A stretch of DNA of 64,000 nt from Pandoraea nosoerga (GTDB taxonomy: Bacteria > Pseudomonadota > Gammaproteobacteria > Burkholderiales > Burkholderiaceae): the NCBI RefSeq assembly GCF_902459585.1, contig NZ_CABPSC010000002.1, positions 372,001 to 436,000 on the forward strand, given 5' to 3'. The position numbers and the translations under genes are program-made. Below the pieces are notes generated by a model. It had not been told where the DNA came from. It was given only the letters and a program-made list of their open reading frames with translations, and did not search any database. Every line of letters begins with the position of its first letter. Positions within the stretch are counted from its first letter, which is position 1. Positions 7,923 to 16,787 of the stretch are shown here, piece by piece.

Positions 7923-10211
7923 ATGACAACGACACACAACCTGGGATTTCCGCGCATTGGCGCAAAGCGTGAACTGAAGTTCGGTCTCGAAGCGTATTGG
8001 AAGGGGCAGTCGTCGCGAGACGAACTCAAGGCGCTGGGCGTCTTGCTGCGTCAACGTCACTGGCAGGACCAGGCGGCGCTCGATCTGGTGCCGGCGGGCG
8101 ACTTCGCGTTTTACGATCAGGTGCTCGACATGAGCTTCACGCTCGGCAACCTGCCCGAACGCGTGCAAGGCTTTCATGGCGATGCGCTGGACAACTACTT
8201 TCGCGTGGCGCGAGGCCGCTCGGCGCTGAGCGCGCAGGCCCACACCGAGTGCTGCGGCGGCGTGGCGGCCGGCGAGATGACGAAGTGGTTCGATACCAAC
8301 TATCACTACATCGTGCCGGAGTTCTCCGCCGCCACGGTGTTCTCGCTCGACGCATCGCGTCTGGTCGACCAACTCGCCGAAGCGCGCGCCGCCGGGGTGA
8401 GCGCCAAGCCGGTCATCATCGGGCCGGTGACCTATCTCTGGCTCGGCAAGGCGAAAGACGACAGCGACAAGCTCGCCCTGCTCCCTCGCCTGCTGCCGGT
8501 CTACGTGAAGCTGCTCGAAACGCTCGCGGCACAAGGCGCGCAGTGGGTACAGATCGACGAGCCGATTCTGGTGACCGAGCTGAGCGCCGAGTGGCAGGAC
8601 GCCTTCGAGACCGCTTATGCCGCCCTGGCCGTCACACCGATCAAGCGCCTGCTCACCACGTACTTCGGCGAATTGCGCGAGAACCTGCCGCTGGCATGCC
8701 GGCTGCCGGTCGACGGCCTTCACCTCGACGCCGTCAGCGCCCGCGGCGAAGTCGCCAAGGTCGTGGCCGCGCTGCCGACGGACAAGGTGGTATCGCTCGG
8801 GGTCATCAATGGCCGCAACATCTGGAAGTCCGACCTGGGCGCCGTGCTCGAGTGGCTGGAGCCGGTTGCGGCGGCGCTTGGCGAGCGGCTGTGGATCGCG
8901 CCGTCGTGCTCGCTGCTGCACGTTCCCGTCGATCTGGACAGCGAGCGCGAGCTCGACGCGCAAATCCGCTCGTGGCTGGCCTTCGCCAGGCAGAAACTCG
9001 CCGAGCTCAACGTGCTGGCTCGCGCCATCAACGAAGGCCGCAGCGCCGTGCGCGCCGAACTGGCGGCCAACGCGGCGGCCATCGCGAGCCGCCGGGCATC
9101 CCCGCGGGTGCACAACCCATCGGTCAAGGCGGCCGTCGCCGGCATCGAAGCGTCGCTGGGCCGGCGTCAGAAGCCCTACGCCGAGCGCGCCGCAAGGCAG
9201 GCCGCCAAACTGAACCTGCCCCTCTACCCGACCACGACGATCGGTTCATTTCCGCAGACGGCCGACATCCGCGCCGCGCGCCGCCGGTACAAAGCCGGCG
9301 AGCTCGACGAGGCCGGCTACATCGCCGCGATGCGCGCGGAGATCACGCGCAGCGTGCGCGAGCAGGAAGCGCTGGGCCTGGACGTGCTCGTGCACGGCGA
9401 AGCGGAGCGCAACGACATGGTCGAGTACTTCGGAGAGCAGCTCGAGGGCTATGCGTTCAGCCAGTTCGGGTGGGTGCAGTCGTATGGTTCGCGCTGCGTG
9501 AAGCCGCCCATCATGTTCGGCGACATCAGCCGCCCCAAGGCCATGACCGTCGAATGGATCACGTTCGCCCAGTCGCTCACCGACAAGCCGATGAAGGGCA
9601 TGCTGACCGGCCCGGTGACGATTCTGAACTGGTCGTTCGTTCGCGACGACCAGCCCCGTTCGGTGTCGTGCTTGCAGCTTGCCCTCGCCATTCGCGAGGA
9701 GGTACTGGACCTGGAACGTGCCGGCGTGCGTGTGATCCAGATCGACGAAGCGGCCCTGCGCGAAGGCTTGCCGCTGCGTCGCGCGCAATGGCAGACGTAT
9801 CTGGACTGGGCGGTGGAATCATTTCGCATCGCGGCCAATGGCGTGCAGGACGATACGCAGATTCACACGCACATGTGCTATTCGGAGTTCAACGACATCA
9901 TCTCGGCGATTGCCGACATGGATGCCGACGTCATCACCATCGAGACCTCGCGCTCCGATATGGAACTGCTCGACGCGTTCGACTCGTTCCAGTATCCGAA
10001 CGAGATCGGACCGGGCGTGTACGACATCCACTCGCCCAACATCCCGACGCAGGCGCATATCGTGTCGCTCATGAAGAAGGCCGCCGAGCGCATTCCGGCG
10101 ACGCGCCTTTGGGTCAACCCGGACTGTGGGCTGAAGACGCGCCAGTGGTCCGAGGTGATCCCCGCCCTGCAAAACATGGTCGCCGCCGCGAAGACACTGC
10201 GCGCACAGTAA
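7923..10211 (+). CDS. metE: Cobalamin-independent methionine synthase
   Basis: This enzyme (5-methyltetrahydropteroyltriglutamate-homocysteine methyltransferase, cytosolic) makes methionine in the last step of the pathway without B12. The start chosen is [13 protein letters not shown] at 7923, which matches the family N-terminus; an open frame begins 51 bases earlier but adds a non-family extension. The 762-residue length fits the ~755-residue family. The zinc-binding residues are present in IHTHMC (H650, C652) and NPDCGLKTR (C735), each offset by nine from E. coli H641, C643 and C726. The C-terminal catalytic half begins near [10 protein letters not shown]. It stands alone, divergent from the molybdopterin-domain gene; an AT-rich upstream region suggests a regulated promoter. 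Confidence 0.97.
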   Translation: MTTTHNLGFPRIGAKRELKFGLEAYWKGQSSRDELKALGVLLRQRHWQDQAALDLVPAGDFAFYDQVLDMSFTLGNLPERVQGFHGDALDNYFRVARGRSALSAQAHTECCGGVAAGEMTKWFDTNYHYIVPEFSAATVFSLDASRLVDQLAEARAAGVSAKPVIIGPVTYLWLGKAKDDSDKLALLPRLLPVYVKLLETLAAQGAQWVQIDEPILVTELSAEWQDAFETAYAALAVTPIKRLLTTYFGELRENLPLACRLPVDGLHLDAVSARGEVAKVVAALPTDKVVSLGVINGRNIWKSDLGAVLEWLEPVAAALGERLWIAPSCSLLHVPVDLDSERELDAQIRSWLAFARQKLAELNVLARAINEGRSAVRAELAANAAAIASRRASPRVHNPSVKAAVAGIEASLGRRQKPYAERAARQAAKLNLPLYPTTTIGSFPQTADIRAARRRYKAGELDEAGYIAAMRAEITRSVREQEALGLDVLVHGEAERNDMVEYFGEQLEGYAFSQFGWVQSYGSRCVKPPIMFGDISRPKAMTVEWITFAQSLTDKPMKGMLTGPVTILNWSFVRDDQPRSVSCLQLALAIREEVLDLERAGVRVIQIDEAALREGLPLRRAQWQTYLDWAVESFRIAANGVQDDTQIHTHMCYSEFNDIISAIADMDADVITIETSRSDMELLDAFDSFQYPNEIGPGVYDIHSPNIPTQAHIVSLMKKAAERIPATRLWVNPDCGLKTRQWSEVIPALQNMVAAAKTLRAQ

Positions 10212-10477
10212 GGCGATGGCGGATGGCGCATCGCGCGCCGACGGCGCCTCACGACGGGCTGGCGTTTGCCGGCCCGTTCCGCGTGGACGGCGAGTGCCGC
10301 ATCCTGTGATTCCCCCGCGCCATGCACGCTCGGAAAAATCTCACGAAACGACGCAAAACGCGCCGCGACGGCGCCAAAACGGCACGGACTCGCCGAGTTA
10401 CATGAAAAACGCTTGCTAAGTATTTGATTAAAAGTCGCTTTGCATGGCATAGTCGCGCGGGCACACGCCGCCGCGCG

Positions 10478-10497
10478 CTAAGTTTCTCCTAAGTTTC
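10478..10497. promoter_or_regulatory. Direct-repeat operator, probable autoregulation site
   Basis: CTAAGTTTC occurs at 10478-10486 and 10489-10497, an 11-bp period. PmrA/QseB-family regulators bind tandem hexamers with 11-bp phasing (PmrA box type), so this is a likely binding site for the regulator encoded 89 bases downstream. Confidence 0.6.
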
Positions 10498-10513
10498 GCG
10501 CGCTATCGTGCGC

Positions 10514-10537
10514 CCTTGCCGCCCCGTGGCGGCAAGG
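10514..10537 (+). other. Leader hairpin before response regulator gene
   Basis: CCTTGCCGCC (10514-10523) and GGCGGCAAGG (10528-10537) form a perfect 10-bp stem with a 4-base loop about 48 bases before the start codon. No U tract follows. It may shape mRNA stability or translation. Confidence 0.5.
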
Positions 10538-10585
10538 TAACGCGCGCGCGCCGGCTCGGTTGCGCCGCGAAGCATTCGGGACACC

Positions 10586-11245
10586 ATGCGGATATTGCTC
10601 GTAGAAGACGACACCATGATTGGCGAAGCCATGGCGCAGGCGCTCAAGGACGCCTCGTATGCGGCCGACTGGTGTCGCGACGGCGACGCCGCCCTCGCGG
10701 CGCTCGCCGCGCACACCTACGACCTGATGCTGCTCGACCTCGGCCTGCCCGGCCGTGACGGCTGGGAAGTGCTGCGCGCTCACCGTGGCGCGGGCGGGCG
10801 CACGCCGATCATCGTCGTGACCGCCCGCGACGGCGCCGAGGACATCATCCAGGGACTGGACCTCGGCGCGGACGATTTCGTCGTCAAGCCGTTCGAAGTC
10901 GGGGAACTGCTCGCCCGCATGCGCGCCGTCATCCGCCGCAATGCCGGCGTGGCCGTTCCCGTGCTGACCAACGGCGCCCTCTCGCTCGACCCCGCCACCC
11001 ACGAGGCGACGTATGGCGAGAACCGCTGCGTGCTTTCCGCTCGCGAGTACGCGCTGCTGCACGCGCTGATGCTCCGGCCGGGGACCATCCTGTCGCGCGA
11101 CGCGCTCGAGCACCGGCTGTACGGCTGGGGTGAGGAGATCGAAAGCAACATGATCGACTTCCTGATCCATTCGATCCGCAAGAAGCTCGGCGCCGACGTT
11201 ATCCGCAATATCCGCGGCGCGGGCTGGCTGGTTCCCAAGGCATGA
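10586..11245 (+). CDS. OmpR-family response regulator (PmrA/QseB-like)
   Basis: This 219-residue DNA-binding response regulator has a receiver domain with acidic pocket EDD (8-10), phospho-acceptor Asp51 in LLLDLGLPGRDG and Lys101 in VVKPF, followed by a winged-helix effector (about 125-217) ending IRNIRGAGWLV. The receiver and effector are of the PmrA/BasR/QseB type. The start is ATG at 10586. The kinase gene overlaps its stop by 4 bases (ATGA), so the two are co-translated, and an ArnT-like glycosyltransferase follows. That context suggests control of cationic-peptide resistance or lipid A modification, which is inference. A CTAAGT direct repeat upstream suggests autoregulation. Confidence 0.9.
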   Translation: MRILLVEDDTMIGEAMAQALKDASYAADWCRDGDAALAALAAHTYDLMLLDLGLPGRDGWEVLRAHRGAGGRTPIIVVTARDGAEDIIQGLDLGADDFVVKPFEVGELLARMRAVIRRNAGVAVPVLTNGALSLDPATHEATYGENRCVLSAREYALLHALMLRPGTILSRDALEHRLYGWGEEIESNMIDFLIHSIRKKLGADVIRNIRGAGWLVPKA

Positions 11246-12630
11246 TGCGCTCGCTTCAGTCTCGTCTGGTCATTACGCTGTCCGCCTGTGCGCTGGGGCT
11301 GGCCGTCGTGGCGGGCTTCGTCTCGTATGCGGCCGCGTTCCGTGAAGCGTACCGCTTTCAGGATGATCAGTTGCTGCAGCTCGCCGCGCTCGTCGACACG
11401 CGCAACCTCACCGCCGCGGACACCGCCATGCACGGCCTGCCGCTTCAGGACCACGATTACCGCCTCACGGTGCAACGACTCGGCGGCACGTTTCCGGCCA
11501 CGCTCGCCGACGGTTTCCACACCGTCACCACCGGCGGCCACACCTGGCGGGCCTTCGTGCGCACGATCGGGCCGTCGCAGCGCATCGTGGTCGCCCAACC
11601 CACGGAGGGTCGCAACGAGATCGCACGCAACAGTGGCCTGCGCACGGCCGTCCCGTTCGTTGTATTGGTGCCGCTGCTCATCGGCGCCATCGTGCTCACG
11701 GTGCGGCGCGCCTGGCGGCCGGTGCAGCGGCTCGCCGGCGAGATCGACAAGCGCCGCAATACCGACCTGCGCCCCCTCGATACGCGCGGCACGCCGACCG
11801 AGATCGAGCCGTTTGTCGTGTCGATCAACCGGTTGCTGGCGCGTCTGGCCAAGGCGCTCGACGAGCAGCGCCGGTTCGTGGCGGACGCCGCGCACGAGTT
11901 GCGCTCGCCGGTGACCGCGTTGGTGATTCAGGCCGAGAACCTCGATCGCGCGCTGGCGCCGGCGCCGCTCGACGCCGAAACGCGCAATCGTCTCACGCGG
12001 CTCAAGAGCGGCTTGCAGCGCACCCGCACGCTGCTCGAGCAATTGCTCACGCTGGCGCGCGCGCAGAACGTGCCGGTGGTGGCCGTCACGCCGCTGACAC
12101 TGCTGCCGGCCGTGCATGAAGCGCTCGAAGACGTTTTCGTGCTGGCCGATCGCAAGCAGATCGTGCTCGATCTGGTGGACACGTCGCCGAATGTGCCGGG
12201 CCAGCCGGGACTGCGCGTGCTCGGCACCAAGCGCGACATCGTCACGCTGCTCGGCAATCTCGTGGGCAACGCCGTGCGCTATACGCCGGAAGGCGGCACC
12301 GTCTCGGTGCGCGTGTCGGCCACCGGCCCAGACGTGGCCATCGACGTGATCGATTCGGGCCCCGGCATCGACGCCGACAAGCGCGAACACGTCTTCGACG
12401 CGTTCTATCGCGGCAGCGATCAGCGAGAGCCGCGTGAGCACGGCGGCGAAGGCACCGGGCTCGGACTGGCGATCGTGCGCGCGATCGTCGACCGGCTCGG
12501 CGGCCGCGTGACGCTCAAGGACGCCAGCCTCACGCCACCGCGCGGACTACATGTTCGTGTCACGCTGCCGAACCCCGACGCCTCGCCGTCGGCCATCCGG
12601 CCGCCATCGCCCCTACCCCCATCCCGCTGA
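11242..12630 (+). CDS. Sensor histidine kinase (PmrB/QseC-like)
   Basis: This 462-residue inner-membrane kinase has a first membrane helix at about 10-33, a short periplasmic segment (about 35-134) and a second helix at about 135-154. A HAMP-like region follows, then the H-box RRFVADAAHELRSP with phospho-His218, the N-box LLGNLVGNAVRYTPEGG, the G1-box DSGPGID and the G2-box GTGLGLAIVRAI. It autophosphorylates and should pass phosphate to the response regulator encoded just upstream with a 4-base overlap. The periplasmic domain is only about 100 residues, as in PmrB/QseC sensors. No ExxE iron-binding motif of enterobacterial PmrB stands out, so the signal is unknown. The C-terminus is a short Pro/Ser-rich tail. 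Confidence 0.9.
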   Translation: MMRSLQSRLVITLSACALGLAVVAGFVSYAAAFREAYRFQDDQLLQLAALVDTRNLTAADTAMHGLPLQDHDYRLTVQRLGGTFPATLADGFHTVTTGGHTWRAFVRTIGPSQRIVVAQPTEGRNEIARNSGLRTAVPFVVLVPLLIGAIVLTVRRAWRPVQRLAGEIDKRRNTDLRPLDTRGTPTEIEPFVVSINRLLARLAKALDEQRRFVADAAHELRSPVTALVIQAENLDRALAPAPLDAETRNRLTRLKSGLQRTRTLLEQLLTLARAQNVPVVAVTPLTLLPAVHEALEDVFVLADRKQIVLDLVDTSPNVPGQPGLRVLGTKRDIVTLLGNLVGNAVRYTPEGGTVSVRVSATGPDVAIDVIDSGPGIDADKREHVFDAFYRGSDQREPREHGGEGTGLGLAIVRAIVDRLGGRVTLKDASLTPPRGLHVRVTLPNPDASPSAIRPPSPLPPSR

Positions 12631-12688
12631 GCACCGCTCGCGGCCCTTCAGTTCTTCTTCACCTCAAAGTCCGGAAAGCCTCGCATCC

Positions 12689-14416
12689 ATGTCCACACGC
12701 CCTCAACGTGACGCCGGGTTGGAACCCTGGCCGATCTCTCCTGCCGCCCTGCTCTGGCTGGTCGCCGCGTTCGCGCTCGTCTGGTTCGGCGTGCTCAACC
12801 TGCGCCATCTGATCCCCAGCGACGAAGGCCGCTACGCCGAGATGGCGCGCGAAATGCTCGCCACGGGCGACTGGGTCACGCCGCGTTACAACGGCTATCT
12901 GTATTTCGAAAAACCGCCGCTGCAGACCTGGATGAATGCGCTCACGTTCATGCTCTTCGGGCTTGGCGACTGGCAAGCGCGTTTGTGGACGGCGCTCACG
13001 GGCTTCGCCGGCGTGCTGCTCGTGGGCTACACCGGCCGGCGCGTATTCGGCGCGCGCGCGGGGTTCTTCGCTGCGCTCGCCCTCGCGAGCGCGCCGCTGT
13101 GGAGCCTGCTGGGCCACTTCAACGTGCTGGACATGGGGTTGTCGTTCATGATGGCGCTCGTGTTGTGCTCGCTGCTGCTCGCGCAGCGAGCGGGTCTCAC
13201 GCACACGCAGACGCGCAACTGGATGTGGCTGTGCTGGGCCGCAATGGGCCTGTCGGTCCTCAGCAAGGGCCTGATCGGCGTGGTGCTGCCGGGCGCCGTA
13301 CTCGTGATCTATACGCTGATATCGCGTGACTGGGCGCTCTGGACGCGCCTGCACATCGCCAGCGGGCTGATCGTGCTGCTCGCGGTGACCGTGCCGTGGT
13401 TCGCCGCCGTGATGGCGCGCAATCCGTCGTTCTTCGACTTCTTCTTCATCAACGAGCATTTCAACCGCTTCCTCAAGCCGGATCATCATCGCCCAGGAGC
13501 GCTGTGGTACTTCGTGCCGGTGCTCGCCGTCGGTTTCCTGCCGTGGCTGTCGATGTTGCCGCGCGTTGTCCCGGCCTCGCGCGCCTTGCCGCGCCAGCCG
13601 AACGGTTTCCGCCCGGCGCTGATGCTCGCGGTCTGGGCGGTGTTCATCTTCTGCTTCTTCTCGATTTCACACTCCAAGCTCATTTCCTATGTGCTGCCGG
13701 TGGCGCCCGCGATCGCGCTGCTGCTGGGCATCGGTCTGGCGGGATTGACGCGCGAGACGCTGCGCAAGCACCTCATCGTCTCCGTCGTGCTGTTCGTAGC
13801 CACGATCGTCACGGGGCTGGTGTTCCTCTCTCACCACTCGGATCGCCACAATCCGGTCGCGGCATACCGGGCCTTCACGTATTACCTGTACGCCGCGAGC
13901 ATCGTCGGCCTGATCGGTATCGGCGTGACGCATTGGCTCGCACAACGCAGCACGAAGCAGGCGCTTGTCGCCTTCGCGGCCACGTGGTTCGCCTTCGCGA
14001 TGATCAGCGGCTCGGGCCACGAGGCGTTCGGGCGGGGCAGCTCGGGCATCGATCTGGTGCCGGCCGTGCGCGCCGAGATGGACCGCCTGGGGCCGGACAC
14101 GCCGTTCTATTCGGTGGGCACGCTCGACCACACGATGCCGTATTACCTGCGCCAGCCGATGATCATGGTGGCGGTGCAGGACGAGCTCGAATTCGGTATC
14201 TCGCAGGCCCCCGATAGCTGGATTCCGACGCTCGACAAATTCGCCGACGTCTGGATGTCCGCGCCCAAGGCGCTCGCGCTGGTGGACCCGGAGAAGTTCA
14301 CGGTGCTGCAAACGCTCGGCCTGCCGATGAAGGTCATCGCACGCGACGATCGACGCGTGATTATCGAGAAACCGACGGACCAGGCGGGCGCAGCTTCGTC
14401 CGACGCCGGCAAATAA
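12689..14416 (+). CDS. arnT: ArnT-like phospholipid carrier-dependent glycosyltransferase
   Basis: This polytopic membrane enzyme of 575 residues belongs to the PMT/GT39-GT83 family, which transfers sugars from undecaprenyl carriers; the ArnT branch adds 4-amino-4-deoxy-L-arabinose to lipid A. The start chosen is MSTRPQRDAGLEPW at 12689, 58 bases after the kinase stop; the longer frame begins inside the kinase gene. The first periplasmic loop has PSDEGRYAEMAREML, TGDWVTPRYNGYLYFEKPP and LGDWQARL, which are ArnT-like, including the acidic DE and the FEKPP segment. About eleven hydrophobic helices fill residues 20-450, and a soluble domain follows. Its position behind a PmrAB-type system supports a lipid A modification role, though the rest of an arn operon is absent here and another glycolipid could be the target. 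Confidence 0.82.
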   Translation: MSTRPQRDAGLEPWPISPAALLWLVAAFALVWFGVLNLRHLIPSDEGRYAEMAREMLATGDWVTPRYNGYLYFEKPPLQTWMNALTFMLFGLGDWQARLWTALTGFAGVLLVGYTGRRVFGARAGFFAALALASAPLWSLLGHFNVLDMGLSFMMALVLCSLLLAQRAGLTHTQTRNWMWLCWAAMGLSVLSKGLIGVVLPGAVLVIYTLISRDWALWTRLHIASGLIVLLAVTVPWFAAVMARNPSFFDFFFINEHFNRFLKPDHHRPGALWYFVPVLAVGFLPWLSMLPRVVPASRALPRQPNGFRPALMLAVWAVFIFCFFSISHSKLISYVLPVAPAIALLLGIGLAGLTRETLRKHLIVSVVLFVATIVTGLVFLSHHSDRHNPVAAYRAFTYYLYAASIVGLIGIGVTHWLAQRSTKQALVAFAATWFAFAMISGSGHEAFGRGSSGIDLVPAVRAEMDRLGPDTPFYSVGTLDHTMPYYLRQPMIMVAVQDELEFGISQAPDSWIPTLDKFADVWMSAPKALALVDPEKFTVLQTLGLPMKVIARDDRRVIIEKPTDQAGAASSDAGK

Positions 14417-14521
14417 CGCAGGAACCGGGAGATCCGGGCGCGATCCGCGCCGGCGGCTCCCACGGGACGCGCCCGCACGCCGGCAGGCGCGTATCCTCCT
14501 GATGGGTGAACGGCACCACAA

Positions 14522-14566
14522 AAAAACGGCCGGGGGCATCACAGCACCCTCGGCCGTTTTTCTTTT
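14522..14566. terminator. Bidirectional intrinsic terminator
   Basis: An A-run leads into CGGCCGGGGG (14527-14536), then a short loop, then CCCTCGGCCG (14547-14556) and a T-rich run. The stem has ten positions with one G-T pairing. It lies between convergent arnT-like and encapsulin genes and has a U tract in both directions. Confidence 0.88.
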
Positions 14567-14577
14567 TCTTCAGGGAC

Positions 14578-15408
14578 TTACTTGGCTTTCTTCTTGCCGT
14601 CCAGAGGTTTTGCGGGACCGACCGAAACACTGGCTTCAGCCGTGAGCATCAGGAATGTGAACGTCTCTTCCAGATACAGACGGACGGTGCTCGCCGTGTG
14701 CTCGAGGTAGCCGATCGACACATCCTGGCCGATGTGCATCTCGAAGTCGCCGCTGCGTGTCGAGACGATGCAGCCGCCGTCGATGGCCGGCGCCCAGATG
14801 ATCTCGCCGCTCACGATGTGGCCGATATGCTCGAGAATCGGGTAACCCTGGTCGTTCGCTTCGGCCACGGCGGTGTAGGCGTCGGCGCCGAGCAACACGC
14901 TGTAAGGACCATCCACGCCCTCCAGGCGCAATTGCTCGAGCGCCTTGGCGATCACGGTCGGGTAGTCGGCGATGTTCTGCGGCAGCGGCAGTACCGGATT
15001 CGACGTCCCTTCGCGCACTCCCGTGATGCCGGCAGCCCGATACCCGTCGAAGATCGCACGGTCTTCGGCGTATGCGAGCTTGATGGCCGCGTCCTTGGCC
15101 GGTTGCCAGTCGGAATCGTTGGCGCCGCGCTCGACGTCGTCGATCGCTTCGCGCGAAAGCTCGAACGGCACGCGCAGCGCCACGAGCGGCATGACTTCGC
15201 GTTGACGCGCGCCCACCCCCTCGAGCGGCGCCTCGATGGCCTTCTGATGCCCCGTACCCACGCCGGCGAGTGCAAGCCCGCCCGGCCCCTTCACATCGAC
15301 CACGCGCCGGGCCGCGACGGTACGCTTGAACGTGCGCGCCACTTCCTCCTCGATCTGTTCCCACGCGGCGTTCGAAATGGGCGCAAGTTCGCGATGCAGG
15401 TTGTTCAT
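14578..15408 (-). CDS. Encapsulin shell protein (family 1, linocin M18-like)
   Basis: This 276-residue protein starts MNNLHRELAPISNAAWEQI at 15408. It has the family 1 encapsulin layout: N-terminal helix that binds cargo peptides on the shell interior, ARRVVDVKGPGG, the HK97-like core with LSREAIDDVERG, YPTVIAKALEQL, GPYSVLLGADAYTAV and YPILEHI, and the C-terminal IGYLEHTASTVRLYLEETFTFLMLT block. About 60 copies would assemble a T=1 shell of roughly 24 nm. The start codon overlaps the stop of the DyP peroxidase gene by 4 bases (ATGA), and the peroxidase carries a matching loading peptide, so shell and cargo are co-translated. The ribosome-binding site lies inside the peroxidase C-terminal codons. 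The longer frame through this region is an artefact. Confidence 0.95.
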   Translation of the reverse strand: MNNLHRELAPISNAAWEQIEEEVARTFKRTVAARRVVDVKGPGGLALAGVGTGHQKAIEAPLEGVGARQREVMPLVALRVPFELSREAIDDVERGANDSDWQPAKDAAIKLAYAEDRAIFDGYRAAGITGVREGTSNPVLPLPQNIADYPTVIAKALEQLRLEGVDGPYSVLLGADAYTAVAEANDQGYPILEHIGHIVSGEIIWAPAIDGGCIVSTRSGDFEMHIGQDVSIGYLEHTASTVRLYLEETFTFLMLTAEASVSVGPAKPLDGKKKAK

Positions 15409-16535
15409 GCCTGAGAAACTCCTTTGAGCGATCCGATGTTCAGTGAGCCTGCCGACGTGTCGGGGCCCGCATTCGTAAGAGAAGAAACCGTGACGTCGAG
15501 CACCGGGCTCGCGCGCGTGGGCACCTGGGTGTCGAGCAATGTCTGGATGGCGGACGGGCCGGCAGCGGCCGCCGCCACCTCGGGGGTGCGCTCGGCAAGC
15601 GCCTCGAGCAGCGGCGCCGAGGGCACGAAGAACAGGCCGCCGGTGACCGCCGTGCTGAAGTCGAGCAACCGGTCGTAGTTGCCGGGCGGGCGCCCCACGA
15701 ACATGTTCTCCAACATCTGCTCGATGGGCGCGGGCGAGCGGGCGTAGCCGATGAAGTACGTGCCGAACTCCGCCGAGCCGGGCCGCCCGAACGGCATGTT
15801 GTCGCGCAGGATCTTGATTTCCTTGCCGTTTTCCTCGAGCGTGGTGAGCGCGCTGTGCGACCAGCTCGGCTTCACGCCCTCGTCGAGTTCGACGTCCGAG
15901 AGCTTGGTGCGCCCGATGATGCGCTCCTGCGCCTCGATCGGCAGCGCGTTCCAGCCGGCCATGTCGTGCAGGTACTTCTGCACGAGCACGTAGCTGCCGC
16001 CCGCGAACTCGGGATCTTCGTCGCCCATCACGGTGAACTCCAGCGCCTCCTGACCCTCGGGGTTCTCGGTGCCGTCGACGAAGCCGATCATGGCCCGCAT
16101 GTCGAAATAACGGAAGCCGTGCACTTCGTCGACGACCGTCACGGCGTCGCCCAGCTTGTTGAGCATGAGCGTGGCCAGGTCGAAGCACAGGTCCATCTGC
16201 TCGGCACGGATGTGCAGCAGCAAGTCGCCGGGTGTCGCCGGCGCATGGCGCTTGCCCGATCCGAACTCGCGAAACGGATGCAGCTCGGCGGGACGCGGTG
16301 CGCCGAACAGGCGATCCCAGGCGCTGTCGCCAAAGCCGACCACGCACGACAGTTGCCCCGACGGCACGCGCTTGCCGACGGAGCGAACATAGGCGGCCAC
16401 ATCGGCGCACCAGCCGCGCACGGTGGCATGCGCGGCCTCGTCGTCGCGCACGGTGGCTACGAGAAAGATGGCACTGCGGGTCACGGTGCCCGACACGGGC
16501 TGAGGTTCAGGGGGAGACGTCGGACGTTCGGTCAT
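15405..16535 (-). CDS. Encapsulated DyP-type peroxidase (DypB-like)
   Basis: This 376-residue heme peroxidase is of the dye-decolorizing family, B type. Residues known from Rhodococcus DypB are visible: GFVDGTENP (151-159, distal Asp154), proximal His227 in SWSHSAL, and distal Arg244 and Asn246 in KILRDNMPFG. It uses H2O2 to oxidise aromatic and other substrates. After the catalytic domain comes a flexible tail (about 318-362) and then GSLNIGSLKG (363-372), a good match to the encapsulation signal of DyP cargo, so the enzyme should sit inside the shell made by the next gene. A clear AGGAG precedes the ATG at 16535. No export signal is present. The adjacent encapsulin gene starts within its stop codon region. 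Confidence 0.95.
   Translation of the reverse strand: MTERPTSPPEPQPVSGTVTRSAIFLVATVRDDEAAHATVRGWCADVAAYVRSVGKRVPSGQLSCVVGFGDSAWDRLFGAPRPAELHPFREFGSGKRHAPATPGDLLLHIRAEQMDLCFDLATLMLNKLGDAVTVVDEVHGFRYFDMRAMIGFVDGTENPEGQEALEFTVMGDEDPEFAGGSYVLVQKYLHDMAGWNALPIEAQERIIGRTKLSDVELDEGVKPSWSHSALTTLEENGKEIKILRDNMPFGRPGSAEFGTYFIGYARSPAPIEQMLENMFVGRPPGNYDRLLDFSTAVTGGLFFVPSAPLLEALAERTPEVAAAAAGPSAIQTLLDTQVPTRASPVLDVTVSSLTNAGPDTSAGSLNIGSLKGVSQA
15419..15425 (-). promoter_or_regulatory. Encapsulin ribosome-binding site inside cargo-peptide codons
   Basis: Read on the minus strand, AAAGGAG lies 10 bases before the encapsulin ATG. The same bases are the Lys-Gly codons (plus one base) of the GSLKG loading peptide of the upstream peroxidase gene. 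Confidence 0.75.
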
Positions 16536-16606
16536 TGCACTCCTGCGTGTGGCTGAGGTTCTCGGCGCCTGCGCAGGCAGCGTCGGGTCGAACGGCAGAC
16601 CGTAGG

Positions 16607-16635
16607 CTATCGGGCGGCGACTTTTGGTGCGTCAA
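16607..16635 (-). promoter_or_regulatory. Weak candidate promoter for the DyP-encapsulin operon
   Basis: On the minus strand TTGACG (16630-16635) is followed after 17 bases by CGATAG (16607-16612), about 72-77 bases before the peroxidase ATG. The -35 is good and the -10 poor, so this is tentative. Confidence 0.3.
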
Positions 16636-16787
16636 GTTTATAACGCAACACACCGCAATATGCCACTCCCTTGCTCAACCTCGCGTGAAAAGCCTTGCAC
16701 CGCGGGGTTTTGCGACCGAACAGCAGATTTCCGTCGATTTCGCCACACGGTCGCGACAGTGCTGCTTCACCGTCGCGGCCCACCCCG

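Larger units (their letters stand above)
10212..10585. promoter_or_regulatory. Promoter and leader region of the two-component operon
   Basis: This 374-base spacer holds the 3' end of the metE unit and the promoter region of the response regulator gene. AT-rich DNA at 10400-10445 contains CTAAGT (10416-10421) followed 11 bases on by a degenerate ATTAAA. A perfect direct repeat and a leader hairpin are listed separately. I saw no clear terminator for metE. Confidence 0.5.

Noticed and set aside
14578-16410. A 610-codon minus-strand frame spanning encapsulin and most of the peroxidase region
   Set aside because: Only its last 276 codons are family-like (encapsulin); the first part is the peroxidase gene read out of frame. 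The true start is at 15408.
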